From positions 1 through 46,304 of the forward strand of contig JABANN010000260.1 in assembly GCA_013115125.1 (NCBI GenBank): a stretch of 46,304 bases of DNA. The letters run 5' to 3'. Below the pieces are notes generated by a model, which saw only the letters and a list, made by a program, of their open reading frames with translations, made no database searches and was not told the DNA's origin. Both the position numbers and the translations under genes were made by a program. The DNA is from Perkinsus olseni. Its lineage: Eukaryota > Perkinsozoa > Perkinsida. Shown here piece by piece: positions 33,636 to 45,098 of the stretch; position 1 is the stretch's first letter, and each line of letters opens with the position of its first letter.

Positions 33636-34799
33636 ATGTCATGTTCTACCGAGGAGTACGTCCGTCGTCGTGTCAGACAGAGAGTGGCCGCAGTATTACT
33701 TTTGTTAAATCGCTCGGTGGGTCGAGGACGATCACCATTATTGGACTGCCTTACCTTGCTGTGGGAGTATGCCCTTCCAGCTGTTGTAGCATACGAAAGG
33801 GCACCAGGAATCGACCTAGGTTCGACAACGGCACGAGTACTATTTGGCAGGTTGTCGTCAGGCCGATGCCTCATGCTCAGTGAGAAGTCTTCATCCCATG
33901 ACTACTTGATGACCGACGTTGATCTCCGTAATGGTACCCAGATCACAAAAACCATTGGCGATCCTTTAGATGGCGCCCGAGTGAGGGAATTCTGTCCCGA
34001 CCCCAACAGTGGTAGGCTCGTATTCGTCGGTTATCATGCCAGTGGGGCTACCGTACATCCAGAACGAGTAGGATACACTACTCAAGGCGTCGCTAGTATT
34101 CAAGATGTTGGCAGCAGAGCCCCCATCGACTCATCTATGTTGGTCAGTGCCTCTCACGACGTCATCGAAACGACATCGGCGCCACTTCTCGACTGCAGAT
34201 TCGACCATAGCTTATGCTGCTGCCTGTCGAATGGCGATAATACGGCAGCTATGTATTGTATATCGAGTCCGCCCTATCACACTACTAAACGCTTCGTCAG
34301 CCGGATCCATCTCGAACCACCTGCTATGTTTGGTCGATCAGAAGATCTCCTGGAAGTGAAGCAGTCAGTAAGGGAGATGAGAGTTTCAAGTGTATCGGGC
34401 AAACTCACAGTTCTGCTCCTAGCTCGCGGCGATGATCGCGATGGGAGCCCTGTTATATTCTCATGGAAGACGGGTGGTCCACTGCTTCAAATGGCTGTTA
34501 TGGACAGCTTCCATGTTCGGTTCGATATTGGTTGTCTCGGATACCATTGTCCTTCTAAGACCATGTTGCTACTCGATGGTCACTTCCCAGGGCGGAAGCT
34601 GCGGGCGCTCGACATAATTGAAGGGGGTTGGGTATACGAAGTGGAGGCTCCTCAAGGCTCCGAATTCTCGGCTTGGTTTTTTGTCGACAATTCTGCCACA
34701 CAAGCAACCCGCAGTCGCATAAGTTTGGGTTTGCTGTGGGGTACGGCCAGGCTGAGGAACTCGTGCCAGCTGTTGTGTTGGGCTCCACAGTATCAGTGA
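33636..34799 (+). CDS. Single-exon 387-residue unknown protein, possibly propeller-like
   Basis: The frame is open from 33531, but the ATG at 33636 (MSCSTEEYVRRRVRQRV) begins the patterned part. Residues 1-50 form two likely helices (VLLLLNRSVGRGRSPLLDCL and LLWEYALPAVVAYE). The remainder is made of short beta-like strands with turns (RLVFVGYHASG, KLTVLLLARGDDRDGSPVIF, KTMLLLDGHFPGRKLRALDI, GGWVYEVEAPQGSEFSAWFF), as in a beta-propeller or lectin-like fold. No WD40 signature is seen. It has no intron and sits 150 bp after the helicase. Such intronless genes often belong to large lineage-specific families, but I cannot test this here. Confidence 0.65.
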   Translation: MSCSTEEYVRRRVRQRVAAVLLLLNRSVGRGRSPLLDCLTLLWEYALPAVVAYERAPGIDLGSTTARVLFGRLSSGRCLMLSEKSSSHDYLMTDVDLRNGTQITKTIGDPLDGARVREFCPDPNSGRLVFVGYHASGATVHPERVGYTTQGVASIQDVGSRAPIDSSMLVSASHDVIETTSAPLLDCRFDHSLCCCLSNGDNTAAMYCISSPPYHTTKRFVSRIHLEPPAMFGRSEDLLEVKQSVREMRVSSVSGKLTVLLLARGDDRDGSPVIFSWKTGGPLLQMAVMDSFHVRFDIGCLGYHCPSKTMLLLDGHFPGRKLRALDIIEGGWVYEVEAPQGSEFSAWFFVDNSATQATRSRISLGLLWGTARLRNSCQLLCWAPQYQ

Positions 34800-35912
34800 A
34801 ACAGCGATGCTCATAATAAGCCCGAGATACTGAATATTTTTATAATAATTCGTCCACTTGGTTCACACAAACGGGGTCGTCGGGAATTGTGCTTATTTCG
34901 CAAGTGACCATCATGAACCGACATTTCTGGCATCACCGACCCCATCACCAATCTACTATCTCTGCAGTCTATCATCTGCTGCCGCATTTCTGCATGAAGT
35001 CCGCGCTCAGGTGTCGAGTCCTACGAGGTTGGGCTGAGTGCTATTGTGATAGTCCGAAGGTTAGTTATTTTTGTGTATATTCCTCCTACTATTCCCCCCC
35101 CATTCATTCTAAACTCTAGACGAGCTTTGAGGCGCCGGAGGATGGAGGATTTAATAATAGGTGCATCTGAGAGGTAACCTGGTAGGTTTTCATGGTACGG
35201 CCTCAAGCCGACATATCGAGCGCTTCATTTCCAACTCAACTGGAACACGGGACAACTTTGTGCAAGGCGTCAAATGCAATAGACTGGTTGGGCGCATGCT
35301 ATTTGCAACGATTTGTTATACATTTATGACCACCCACTGCAGCGAGTCGATATGGCTTGTGTGCTCACTCGTAGGCGCTGCTTACAATTCACTCCATGAA
35401 AATGCCCGGCATGCTCGGGAATCTAGACTGATGTTCCATTCTGAGTTACATTTACTCCGGTTCCAGTGCTGATGAGGACGGTGTTACGGTCTACGCGTGG
35501 GGCCAGAAGCTGTTTTACGCCTTGCGAACTAAACCCAGCGCGACTGAGATTCCAGCAGAGAGGTTGTATCAAACCGCAGAGGCTGCAGTAATCAAAGCTG
35601 ATAAATGCTGATATGTGTTCGGTGTTGATAAAAAGTGATGCCATCCTTGGATGGAAAAAAATCTGTCACTGCGATAGTTCGGGTACGATGGGAGCGATTG
35701 CTTCCGAATAATTGATTATCAACTGATAATGTCGTGTCCCACGATCAAACTAATATCGATCGTAGTAGATCGGGACGAAAAAGGGACTTAGATATATATC
35801 GATACATGTTTTAGCTTTGGCCGCCTCTGTCCCCTACCGCTACTGTCCATTTCCTGCCTCCTGATTGACTGTGCTCCGTGACAGATTGAATCTTCGTCCA
35901 GACAATTCAGCA
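34800..35912. other. Intergenic region, 1.1 kb, nothing recognised
   Basis: It is more AT-rich than its surroundings, with an ATCGAT/ATATATATCGAT-rich part at about 35740-35810 close to the next gene, perhaps promoter sequence. A 103-codon frame at 35161-35472 has no family features. No RNA gene was identified. Confidence 0.45.
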
Positions 35913-38080
35913 ATGGATATATTCCTCTTACTGCTACTCCCCATCTTTACTCTCATCTCGGCCTGTGCATCATTGCAAGTGCTGGTCCACTTTCAAATGC
36001 CAGAGGACGAGGGCTTCAAGAATAGCTGGATCTGCAAAGTAACCTGCCAGATCATCTCTCTAAGAAGAAGAGGAGTTCTTGCCAGATTGCATTCATCCTG
36101 TCTCTCACACTATCTGGAGCGATCACTATGCTCCTTCCCATTGATGTTAAGAACGCGGCGGAGAACGGAGGTAGGACGCAATGGAGAGAGTCTCTCTAAT
36201 GCTTCCATAAGGTTGATAGCTTCCTCCTCGTTAGGCCTCAACATGGAAATAGTTTGGCCTGCTGCCTTCATACTGATGATGGTTTTCGCTTTAGTCGTCA
36301 ACCCATTGGCAATGCTGCTATACGAAGTACCCCACCAAGACTGTCGGTTATGCTGTACCACAGGCAACTCCTCTTTATCGTCTTCAGACAGAGGGTGATG
36401 TAGCTATGCATCCCAGGCGAAGGCTTCGTGCTATGCTGATCCAAGGAACTATCCTCACGTTGGGGCTGGTAGTTTCTGCTCTATGAAGGCTACTGGTGTG
36501 TCATATGACTCAGGTAGCCATTATCGGCGTGACCTACCTCGTCTTCTCGAAGGCTAGCATCCCTTGCGATACCATAGATGAGAAGCCTACTCCTGCTCCT
36601 TGCAAGGACAACCGTAGTGGAGTTTACCGAACTAAAAGTAGCATCATCCAAACGATGACCGGATCACTCGTTACAAACAGAGATTCGTATCTCTGTCAGC
36701 TGCGTTCCATATCTATACCATAGCTGTGGTCAGCTTCATCGGCTGGTTCCTCTTCGCAATTTTTGGAGGTGAGCGTATTACATCCGACTGCTGCGGAGGG
36801 AACATCGTCTCGTGGTGGATAATGTCATTCTCGGAGGTTGTGGGCTAACAGCTATACCATACATGCTGATAAGAGCCTTCATGAGGAGGCCTCCATCAGC
36901 TATTCGTGATGCTGATTATAGGTAGGATAACGGTGAGGTGGTCAATTGAGTTGATGTCCGCGCGCAGGAATCACCGGGAGGTGTTGGCACGCGCAGCCAG
37001 CAGCTTACAAGTCAAATCGGAGAAGTTGAAAAGAGAAGAAGCAAAACTGGATACTCTTAGTTGGTCGAGATCATATGGGCAACTTCTGTGAACCGGATGA
37101 CTCAGGAGAGTTCAGAAAGAAAAGAAAAGAGGCGTCTCTCAAGCGAGACTTCAACAAATTTAAGGCAGATGTGCACATGCTCGAAGATGCGTAATAGGCT
37201 AACATGCACTTGCCGCTCGTTAAGCGCCGCTTTAAATCCGGTTTTATTTTCCCAGATTCAGCCACGCCCATTCTGCGGTGAACCGTACTAGAGGAGAGAA
37301 TAGCAGCCTCATCCGCGTCGGCAAGTTGGCCCTGGGTATCATATCAATAATTTTATCAATTTTGTGGCTTCTCCACGTCGCATTATTCATGCTGGCGAGA
37401 AAGAAAGGGACTGAGTATTATTCACAGACAGGTCCTGTCATCGGCCACGCGTCATGACTTCCTCAGAGACCCCGTCTCACCCATGCTGAACTGGTTGCTC
37501 ACTGACTTCGTCCACAGTGATTCGTTATTCATAGTAACATTTCTTTTGTTCGGCCTCTTAGTATTCTACCTGCAGGCAGCTACCATAACTGGTGACCCCC
37601 CCATCATACTTCCTTCTTCATTTTGTGGTTCTCAGGTTGCATCACTTTCGGCACGAAACTATTTTTTATCATTCCAGTTCATTTACTCCGAAGCGGCGAT
37701 ACACCGTTGAACTCCCTCCTCTTCAACGCTTCCCTCATTCTGTTGTCGACCGCTGCCACTGTCCACTTCGCCACTATCGCTTTGGCGGACTATACAAAGT
37801 GACGTTTGAGCATCCAATACGCTCGGAGAGGCACCGCCATCGGTCTCAGACAATCGGTAGCTTGGCGAATGTTCGCGACAGAGGTCCACTACCTCGACTT
37901 CTATCGGTTTTTCTTTGATAATAAGGTGAACGACGAGCGAATTAGCGACAGGGAAAGGCTTATCTGAAGATATTCTTGTACATGATGATAATATCGAGCG
38001 TTATCGGTTTCATGATGTTGACGGTAAATGGCCGAGTGAAGAGGACATCACTCTACGTTGACAAGAGCGCGGAAAAGTGA
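35913..38080 (+). CDS. LMBR1 domain membrane protein, LMBD1-like
   Basis: Start ATG at 35913 (MDIFLLLLLPIFTLISACAS). Introns of 37-65 nt join helices and loops typical of the family: VLVHFQMPEDEGFKNSWICK; IAFILSLTLSGAITMLLPID followed by VKNA; IVWPAAFILMMVFALVVNPL then AMLLYE; LIQGTILTLGL; VAIIGVTYLVFSKASIPC; FIGWFLFAIFGG; AIPYMLIRAFMRRPP; and late in the protein FATEVHYLDFYRFFFDNK, IFLYMMIISSVIGFMMLT and the end SAEK with a stop at 38078-38080. FxxEVxYLxFxRFFxxN near the C-terminus is a hallmark I associate with LMBD1, a lysosomal protein linked to cobalamin export and receptor trafficking. Nine helices are expected. Middle exons (36760-37300) are approximate. Confidence 0.8.
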
Positions 38081-38428
38081 GACTGCGTTAGCTGCATGGT
38101 ACGCTCAAGATTCGTTTCCCAGGCGCATCCGCGAACTGGCATCCTCAGCATCGGGGCAGGATGATGAAGGCTGTTCATGACATAAGCCTCGTTTGATCAT
38201 TATTGGCATGTCTCAGGAAAGAAGTATGTCTCAGTTTTGGCCCTTTGCGTTACAGTTTTCATGAGAGGGACAATTCTAGTCCGCCACAGCAACACAAAAC
38301 TCGCAAATCGATAAACGTTAACAGTGTCATTCACCAGCAGAAGCCCCAGACATCTGCAGTTTCATCGTTTTAGCCCTTCGTTCGCCTGAAAAAGGAAACT
38401 GAACTGTGCTCAACGGGCTCGGGTGATG
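38081..38428. other. Convergent 3' intergenic region
   Basis: About 350 bases lie between the ends of the LMBD1-like gene (+) and the kinase gene (-). No feature is recognised. Confidence 0.4.
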
Positions 38429-40708
38429 CTAACCCTCATGCTGCTGCTGTTGTTGTTGCATCCTTGTATGCATCATCATGTGCCTTTGCCTCTTAGCATC
38501 CTTCAACTTCATCCCATGACAGCAAATACTATTATTGAGCTTTACCTCCTGGGGCTTGCAGGCCAGAGGGTGCTCCGAAGTTAAAAAGGGATGCTCAAGG
38601 CATTGAGGGGTCTGCCAACGGCAGTATGCGACACAGCTGCGATGAAGGGAAAAGCTCCTACGCACTCACCCTAACTCTTTTCGAAGGTTCTCTATGCAGC
38701 ATTTGCAATACTAGGTCTGCTCCACCGATAGTGATGACATTTCGTAGGAGCTGAGGACTTCAATTATGATGCATGTATTGATGTACCCCGATAGCACTCT
38801 AAGGAGCTTGCACTGCTGTTGATCTTCGCCAGCCGCAGCTCCCAGATGCATCATACCAGGCGTACCCGGATCGGGTAGTGAGCGAATCTCTGGCGAAGCT
38901 ATCGGGTCCTACCAGGACGGCTGTCTGCAGCAGAGCGGATGTTCCCGAGGAGCGCACCAGGGGAGTTGAGGTTCTGAGGGTGGGGTTAGCTGGATCGACC
39001 GCAGGTTCAGCACTGGGGGATGTTGGGGAATCTGGTCTAGGTGGGGCCTTACCCTGAGCAGACAGGCGAACTACTACAGCAATACCGCAATCAAGGAATT
39101 ACTGTGAACTCGTTATACAGTGGTAAATCCTCCCAGAAAGGTGGGAAGGGTTCCCCAAGGTGCTCCACTATCAAATTGAAAACCTGAACCATGTAACGAT
39201 TCAGAAGGATTAAGTCGGTACACAACTTACTCCCTTCTCCTTGTCTGCTGCGAATATGGGTTTCTGCAGCAGGAGCTCCGCCAAGATAGCCCCGACAGAC
39301 CAGATATCAACCTCAGGTCCGTAAACCGTACCTATTACAAAGGTACAACGTCATCCTCGCTACTCCTTTGATGAATAGAGAGCATTACTTCCCAGGAGAA
39401 GCTCAGGCGGCCGATACCACAGAGTGATCACTTTGTTGGTGTACATGGCAGGAAGAGAAGCTCCTGGTTTCTCAGCCGGAGACTCAGCTCCATCCGCCTG
39501 ACCGAACCAGGGCCCAGTCCTCGGTGAGAGAATCATCTAGTTATCAGTATCACCTTCCGCTGGCGCTCCTCTACCCGAAGGACATCCTCTTCATCTGGGT
39601 CTGTTACTGACATACACTCTCTCGCCAGACCAAAGTCAGCAAGCTTCAGCACGCCACTGAAAAGAGCATGATTTTCACACTGAGCTGAAGCGCAAGGGGC
39701 TGATTGAGGGAGGCGGAGCTCCGCTGGCGGACCCACTTACTTTCTATCAACCAACAAATTGGCGCATTTGATATCTCGATGGACTATACCATTGAGGTGG
39801 CAGTAGTCCAGGGCTCGGAGGGTCTGTATTATCATACACTTAACTTCTGGTATCTGATGAGAAACGGTTCATCATTATACAAACAGCATCATCGTCATCC
39901 AAGCAGCATCAACACGCGCTTCATGTATGTCGCACTGTCAAGTATGCAAGGGCTCGGGACACAACGTGGGGCTCACTGTGAGCATCCTTTTCCGGTCCTC
40001 TAGTATGCCACTCAAGTCATGCTGAGCGAACTCCTCCACCATGTACAGACTCCCTCTGTGGTGATGACGATGACGAAAAGTGCGTAACTCGATTCACCTT
40101 GACTACCTGTTCCGGTTGTGAGCCGTAGCTGCACTACTGCACAGTCCGTATAAGCGGACGATGTTTGGACCATTAGCCAGCTGACTCAGGATACGAATCT
40201 CCCTCACGACCTAATAACCAAAAATAAATTTATGTGCCGAGCTCGATGGGACGATTATCAAGATGATGATGCAGCAGCAATGCACCCCTACTGATTTCGG
40301 GAGGCCGTCCTTGCATACATCTCCCTCACCAAGTCTCAGCTTCTTCAAAGCTACAAGTATACCCGTCTTCTTATGCCGAGCTTTGAACACTGCCCCATAG
40401 GTACCTTTCGAAAGACAGTCAACAGATTATCCACTAACACTCCCTGTTAGACTGCTGTTTGTACCTTGACCAACTTGCTCGAGCTTTTCGAACCCTGCAA
40501 TACCGTCTTTGCATATCTCATCGGCAGTGTGACTCGTGGTCGCAGTCTCTCGCATGCTATTCTCGTCATTGTTCCGGTGTTGTTGTGTCCGAGTATCGTT
40601 CCAATCTCCTCGGGTGGTGGAGGAAGACGATGACGACGGACCGAAGTCCTGGGCGTAATATGATGTACCAGCAGGAGGTGGTGGTACTGTGGAAGATCGG
40701 TCATACAT
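38429..40708 (-). CDS. Cyclin-dependent kinase, CDK9/CDK12 (CTD kinase) type
   Basis: Start ATG at 40708 (MYDRSSTVPPPPAGTSYYAQ); a Ser/Pro/Asn-rich N-terminus precedes the kinase domain. Intron 40405-40464 splits the glycine loop, giving FEKLEQVGQGTYGAVFKARH. VALKKLRL holds the ATP-binding lysine. After intron 40211-40291 the alpha-C motif reads GLPKSVVREIRILSQL. Others: LYMVEEFAQHDLSGIL; RALDYCHLNGIVHRDIKCAN (catalytic loop); GVLKLADFGLARE; YTNKVITLWYRPPELLLG (T-loop threonine and WYRPPE, nearly as in human CDK12/13); EVDIWSVGAILAELLLQKP; and a C-lobe end near HPFLTSEHPLA. The tail is Met/His/Gln-rich and ends QQQQQQHEG with a stop at 38429-38431. It should phosphorylate RNA polymerase II CTD with a cyclin partner, inferred from the family. 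Confidence 0.88.
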
Positions 40709-41296
40709 CCTGAGTGATAACTGACCTCAAACTTCGATCAGTACCACCGTCTAGTGCTACTGCAGCGATGCGTGCTCAACTTCACCACCCGAACGAGAAC
40801 CTGGAGGTGAGCTTAGAAACCAGTGGTTTCTGGTTCTTGCGTTCGGGTTTGTTTCTGGGAGCTTTCGGGTTGTGGTTTCAAACCACAACCGGAAGGATAC
40901 AATAGTCGATAGCAGAAAAACGCGATAAACACAGATGAGGTTAGCAGGGTGCGGGAACAGCGATGCTCCAACTCGATGTTGGACGCAATAGCGTAGTACC
41001 GACCAGCAGTAGCAGACATGACGATCACCAGCTCCCGCGGTTTGATAACACCGATCGAGGAGCAGTAGCCGCAGCGCAGACAGTTCGTAGAACAGGTAGG
41101 GGCTGAAAAGCTTATACATCTTTGTAGTGGATCAATGAGGTATCGAGTATGAAGAGAGTAGTAAAGGGCAGCAATGGGCCAGGAGCACAGCGGACAGCAG
41201 TATAAATTACAGAGAGTACGAATGACTCTAGCACTACGATTAACATAAGGGGAACATAGCCTCGTGTACGTTATTGTTAGCTTAGCAAGATATCCC
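40709..41296. other. Intergenic region with palindromes and GGTTTC/CGGG repeats
   Basis: It lies upstream of the kinase gene and downstream of the transporter gene. The 40810-40890 part has degenerate units (GGTTTCTGGTTCTTGCG, TTCGGGTTTGTTTCTGGG, TTCGGGTTGTGGTTTC) and two hairpins. No exon is evident, although a 165-codon minus frame crosses it. Confidence 0.45.
40868..40890. repeat. Perfect 23-bp palindrome
   Basis: GGTTGTGGTTT and AAACCACAACC are exact reverse complements around a single central C. A second, weaker hairpin (AACCAG...CTGGTT) lies at 40818-40835. These could be a cruciform or a binding site near the kinase promoter. Confidence 0.8.
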
Positions 41297-44200
41297 TTAA
41301 TCACATGCACTCATATGACGTCTTGCATATTGGCGCTGATCGGTGAGGCGTCTGTAGAGGCCCCGCCAGCCACTATCCCCAACACCTGCATCATCCTGTG
41401 GTAACTCACTACTACTGCCACCTGAGTTCCCAGTCAGGCGCCCGGCTCTAGAATCGGATCCCTTCTGGGCCCGCTCCCTTTGGCGTCGGGACTTCTTCTT
41501 AATTTTCAAACTCACAACTTCACGAGATAACCTCGTAGCCATAACGAAATGAAGCCGCATAGCCTCCTTTGGGTTCTCGTGTTCCAATCTCAATACGCTA
41601 TCCCTCGGTAACAGTAGTACTGTGGCGTAGGAGTCTGCTATCATTGTGTTGGAGTGGGGGAATACACCATAAATGGCGCTGTCACAGAGGAAGTCGCCGG
41701 ACCCCACCACTCTGATACGATGATTCTGACGCCTTGTCCTCGGTATATCCATAGCCGGGCCAATCCTTGCCTGTGTAAGTGGACTGAAATCCCCACCCAT
41801 ATGAGTGTGGACTCTGACAGGACCAGTGTATAAGCTGAGCTCGCCGGACACCACCAGATAGGCTCCTCGGGCTATCTGACCCTCCTCATAAACGACATCA
41901 CCACGAGACACCTCCATGTGCTGCATCTTCTCGAGGAGAGGATCGATAAGACCATCACCAAATATCTTCCCAACCAATGTTCGACACAGGTTCCTTATCA
42001 TAGTAGCTCTGTCCTCTTCAGATTCGTATACTACTTGTTGGTCGTACATGTCATAGGATAGGTTAGCCAGATCCTCGTAGCTTTCAAGGGTAGGTAGTCC
42101 AGCATAGTTACTGAGTCCAGCAGCACTTGATGAGCCAACGGTTCCCGACATAAGGAGAGCTTGCTCCTCTGCCTTCCCTCCTACACCCCCAGAACCTCCA
42201 GCTAAAGCTCCTACGGAGGACGATACCCGAGAAGAGCCTCCGAAGCCAGCAGGCACCATGCCAGATTCTAGCATTTCAAACTGTGACAGCTGTGTGACGA
42301 TACACTTATCCTCGACGTACTCCAAGGCGGTATCTAGGTCGTCAAAGACCTTAGCTTTTTTCACAAACTTCTTCACTTGGTTCACAAGGCTCTCTCGGGT
42401 AAGATTGGCAATAACAAACCTAGCACCCTCGGACATGGGCAGTAGGCTGGGTATTTTATTCAGAGATACCAAGGCACTCGAATCGATAGAAGTGAGGGAC
42501 TCGAAGTCCAGTACTAAGTAACGAGTATTCTTAAAATCATTCGTGTAACTAGTCAGGGCTTGAGAGAATCTGGCACCGGAACCAAAGAACAGACTATTAG
42601 TGATGGTCCTAGCAACGACTATCGTCTTGTCTTGAAATGAGTTATCGAGAATGTTCATCTCCTCGATGGTCCTGAAGACACCATATAGAGCACGACCCCT
42701 AAGGCGATGGGATGTTATCTACCTGGCCTTGGTACTCCGCGCATCGGTATCGAAGGCTACCACTGGTGAGGACGATACGCGAAGAGTGAAGTAACTAAGA
42801 GTGAACGCAAGGCCTTGTCTGACGCGTGAGGAGCCACATCAGGTAGTAGAAGATCTATTACATGCAGCACAGAGCGAGGCCAGCACAGATAGCCCATACC
42901 ACACCTTTGAATAGGTATGCTACCTGAGAAGGAATACCAGTGGCTGGAGCGACTAAGGAATACTAGAGATCTTACCGCGATTAAAGCCACCACAAACTTC
43001 TCAGATCCATTAACGAGATGACGGGGGTCCCATACACCATCGAGTAGGTAACCGAATGCTATGTGATACAGCATACCTGTGATACATTTGAGCCGTATGA
43101 CGAGGGACTGGGGGAGGACGGCCCTACCGGCAACCCACGGCTTTGGAACAAACTGTAGCAGGCTTTGGCCTAGGAGGAGCCATACGAAACACGTGAGGGC
43201 GTAGCAGAAGCCAGACCATCGTGTGGTACCGCCACCAGCGTCTTGATTAATACGAGTGTTGGAATAGGATACATAGGATGCTGAACCTAAGGCAGGTTGA
43301 AATGGCCACTGAGACTGGTGGTATGCTGCTAGATGCGACCTCCTATGAGTCCACAAACAGTGTTAGATATGGCTGCCCGCTCGATCTCGGACTTCATATT
43401 CAACTCCACATGCGAGGTAGCTTCCAATGGTACCTTATCATGAGACATGACCGCAGAGCAGCAGCAGCAGCAGCAGTAGCAGTGACTGTGGCAGGAGAGT
43501 CACGTCGCGAGAAGCTAGTGCAAGCCTTAATGAGCGACAAAAGTATCCGATGGTACTTACAACTGCCCCTGCACTCATGTCAACAAAGTAGACGACGAAC
43601 ATGGAGAATATAGCGACAGAGTACTCCGAGAAGAGATAACCATAATCAAACTTCAAAGGGTTGCCATAGTCTTCGACGAGGGCACTTAGGGGTTGGTACG
43701 GTAGGGAATCGAATAACCATCGGTCTGCTCGAGCTTCGGTCAATGATAGGCCTAGTATTCCACATACAAGGCCGTACAATAAGAATAACTCTATTATAAA
43801 TATACAGGGTAGGACCAGTGGGTTAGGGAACCATCTACTGCCGAACCTATTCATAAGGCCACACGCACATCCAGCTATGGACTGTAACAGGAGGGTCTTA
43901 TCCTTCATCGTCCGTATGAAGTCGTGGAAGGTCTTAACGGTGAACCCTACGGCCGTATCATTGGAGGACTTGCACATAGCGAGACCCACAGCGGTGAAGA
44001 AACCATAGATGACGGGCTGCGGGAAGCCGGACTTCATAGCGTTGAGATAGTCCCTCCCAATGAGCACAATGACGAATAGGAATAATCCAAATGCCAGAGT
44101 GGTTGCACCAAATATCGTTAGGACCTCCGATACCGCCAACTTGGCATTACCACCAGCGGCGTCGACGTAGGCTGCTGTTATAGCAGATAGGAAGGGTAGA

Positions 44201-44867
44201 CCAACACTCGAAGGGGCTGCTATCAAACCCTTAATCTTATGATTACAATGGAATAGCTGACTTATCATAGCCGATATCAATATAGAATTCTGGCATACCC
44301 CTATCCAGGGTGATATCAATGGATCAGAAAAGTACACTGATGCAAGGGATACAATACGGAATACAATCACCAAACCGGATATAACACCACCAGCTATCGG
44401 CCTAGCCTGACAACCAGTAACGGTGGCAGTACGACGACCAAGACAGTATCATCCTACTACCATTGCTGAGAGTGTTGCCTTCCATTTCTTGCTGCCCAGA
44501 CCGTCGTGGTGATGATGATGTTCTACTGTGCCGCCATCTGCAGCAGGCGCCGTCGTTGTAGGTAGCTGATTAGGTAGGTTACGTTGGGGGACTAGTAGAT
44601 TGGGAGCTGATGCTGTTCGGGTGAGCTGAAAGAGCTATTCATGAACTACATGAGGCTGTGGACATCTCTTACCCCACTGTTGCTGACCGGTCGACAAAGA
44701 GTTTGCCGATAACTGGACACCTCCATGACTGTAGATGCTGCACTGCCGTTGCTTCCTCCTCCTCCAACACCGTCAAGGCTCCCTTCTATGGACGAGCTAG
44801 TAGTACTGTTGATTCTCTTATTGGAAGCCCCAACGGCGGCTTCTGCATCGAGTAGAGGGACGTCCAT
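41297..44867 (-). CDS. SulP family transporter with STAS and cyclic-nucleotide-binding-like domains
   Basis: Start ATG at 44867 (MDVPLLDAEAAVGASNKRIN; an upstream in-frame ATG lies at 44963). After a Ser/Gly-rich N-terminus come SulP helices: SDPLISPWIGVCQNSILISA, AAPSSVGLPFLSAITAAYVD, QPVIYGFFTAVGLAMCKSSN, VLPCIFIIELFLLYGLVCGI and the hallmark NTRINQDAGGGTTRWSGFCY. The last large exon (42658-41297, 453 residues) holds STAS (YLVLDFESLTSIDSSALVSL) and then a cNMP-like fold (RGDVVYEEGQIARGAYLVVS, GDFLCDSAIYGVFPHSNT). The phosphate cassette lacks the usual FGE/R-A residues, so nucleotide binding is doubtful. A basic tail (KIKKKSRRQRERAQKG) follows. The SulP-STAS-cNMP layout matches yeast Vsb1/Ygr125w, tied to vacuolar basic amino acids. 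Exons at 42660-43440 are approximate. Confidence 0.87.
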
Positions 44868-45098
44868 GTCTATAGGGCTGCGCGGAAAGGGGGAGATGGA
44901 GGGGAAAGAGTGGCGATGACAAACCTCACAAAATACCAAACAAAGCTGCGACAAAGGAGACATTAAAGCCAGTTAAAGAACGAAGATTGCTGACCACAGT
45001 GCTGCCCGTATGAGCCCTGTCTACATACTCCACAAACACCACTACAACAGTCACTCCGTAACGCTGCGTCAGCAGGTTACTATACACACCTATGGGGA

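Noticed and set aside
35161-35472. 103-codon + strand open frame
   Set aside because: No family features, no neighbours to splice with, and it lies in an AT-rich intergenic region.
36300-36360. Apparent frameshift in the LMBD1-like gene after NPLAMLLYE
   Set aside because: A 37-nt GT-AG intron beginning GTACCCC and ending GTACCACAG restores the frame to ATPLYRLQTEGDV.
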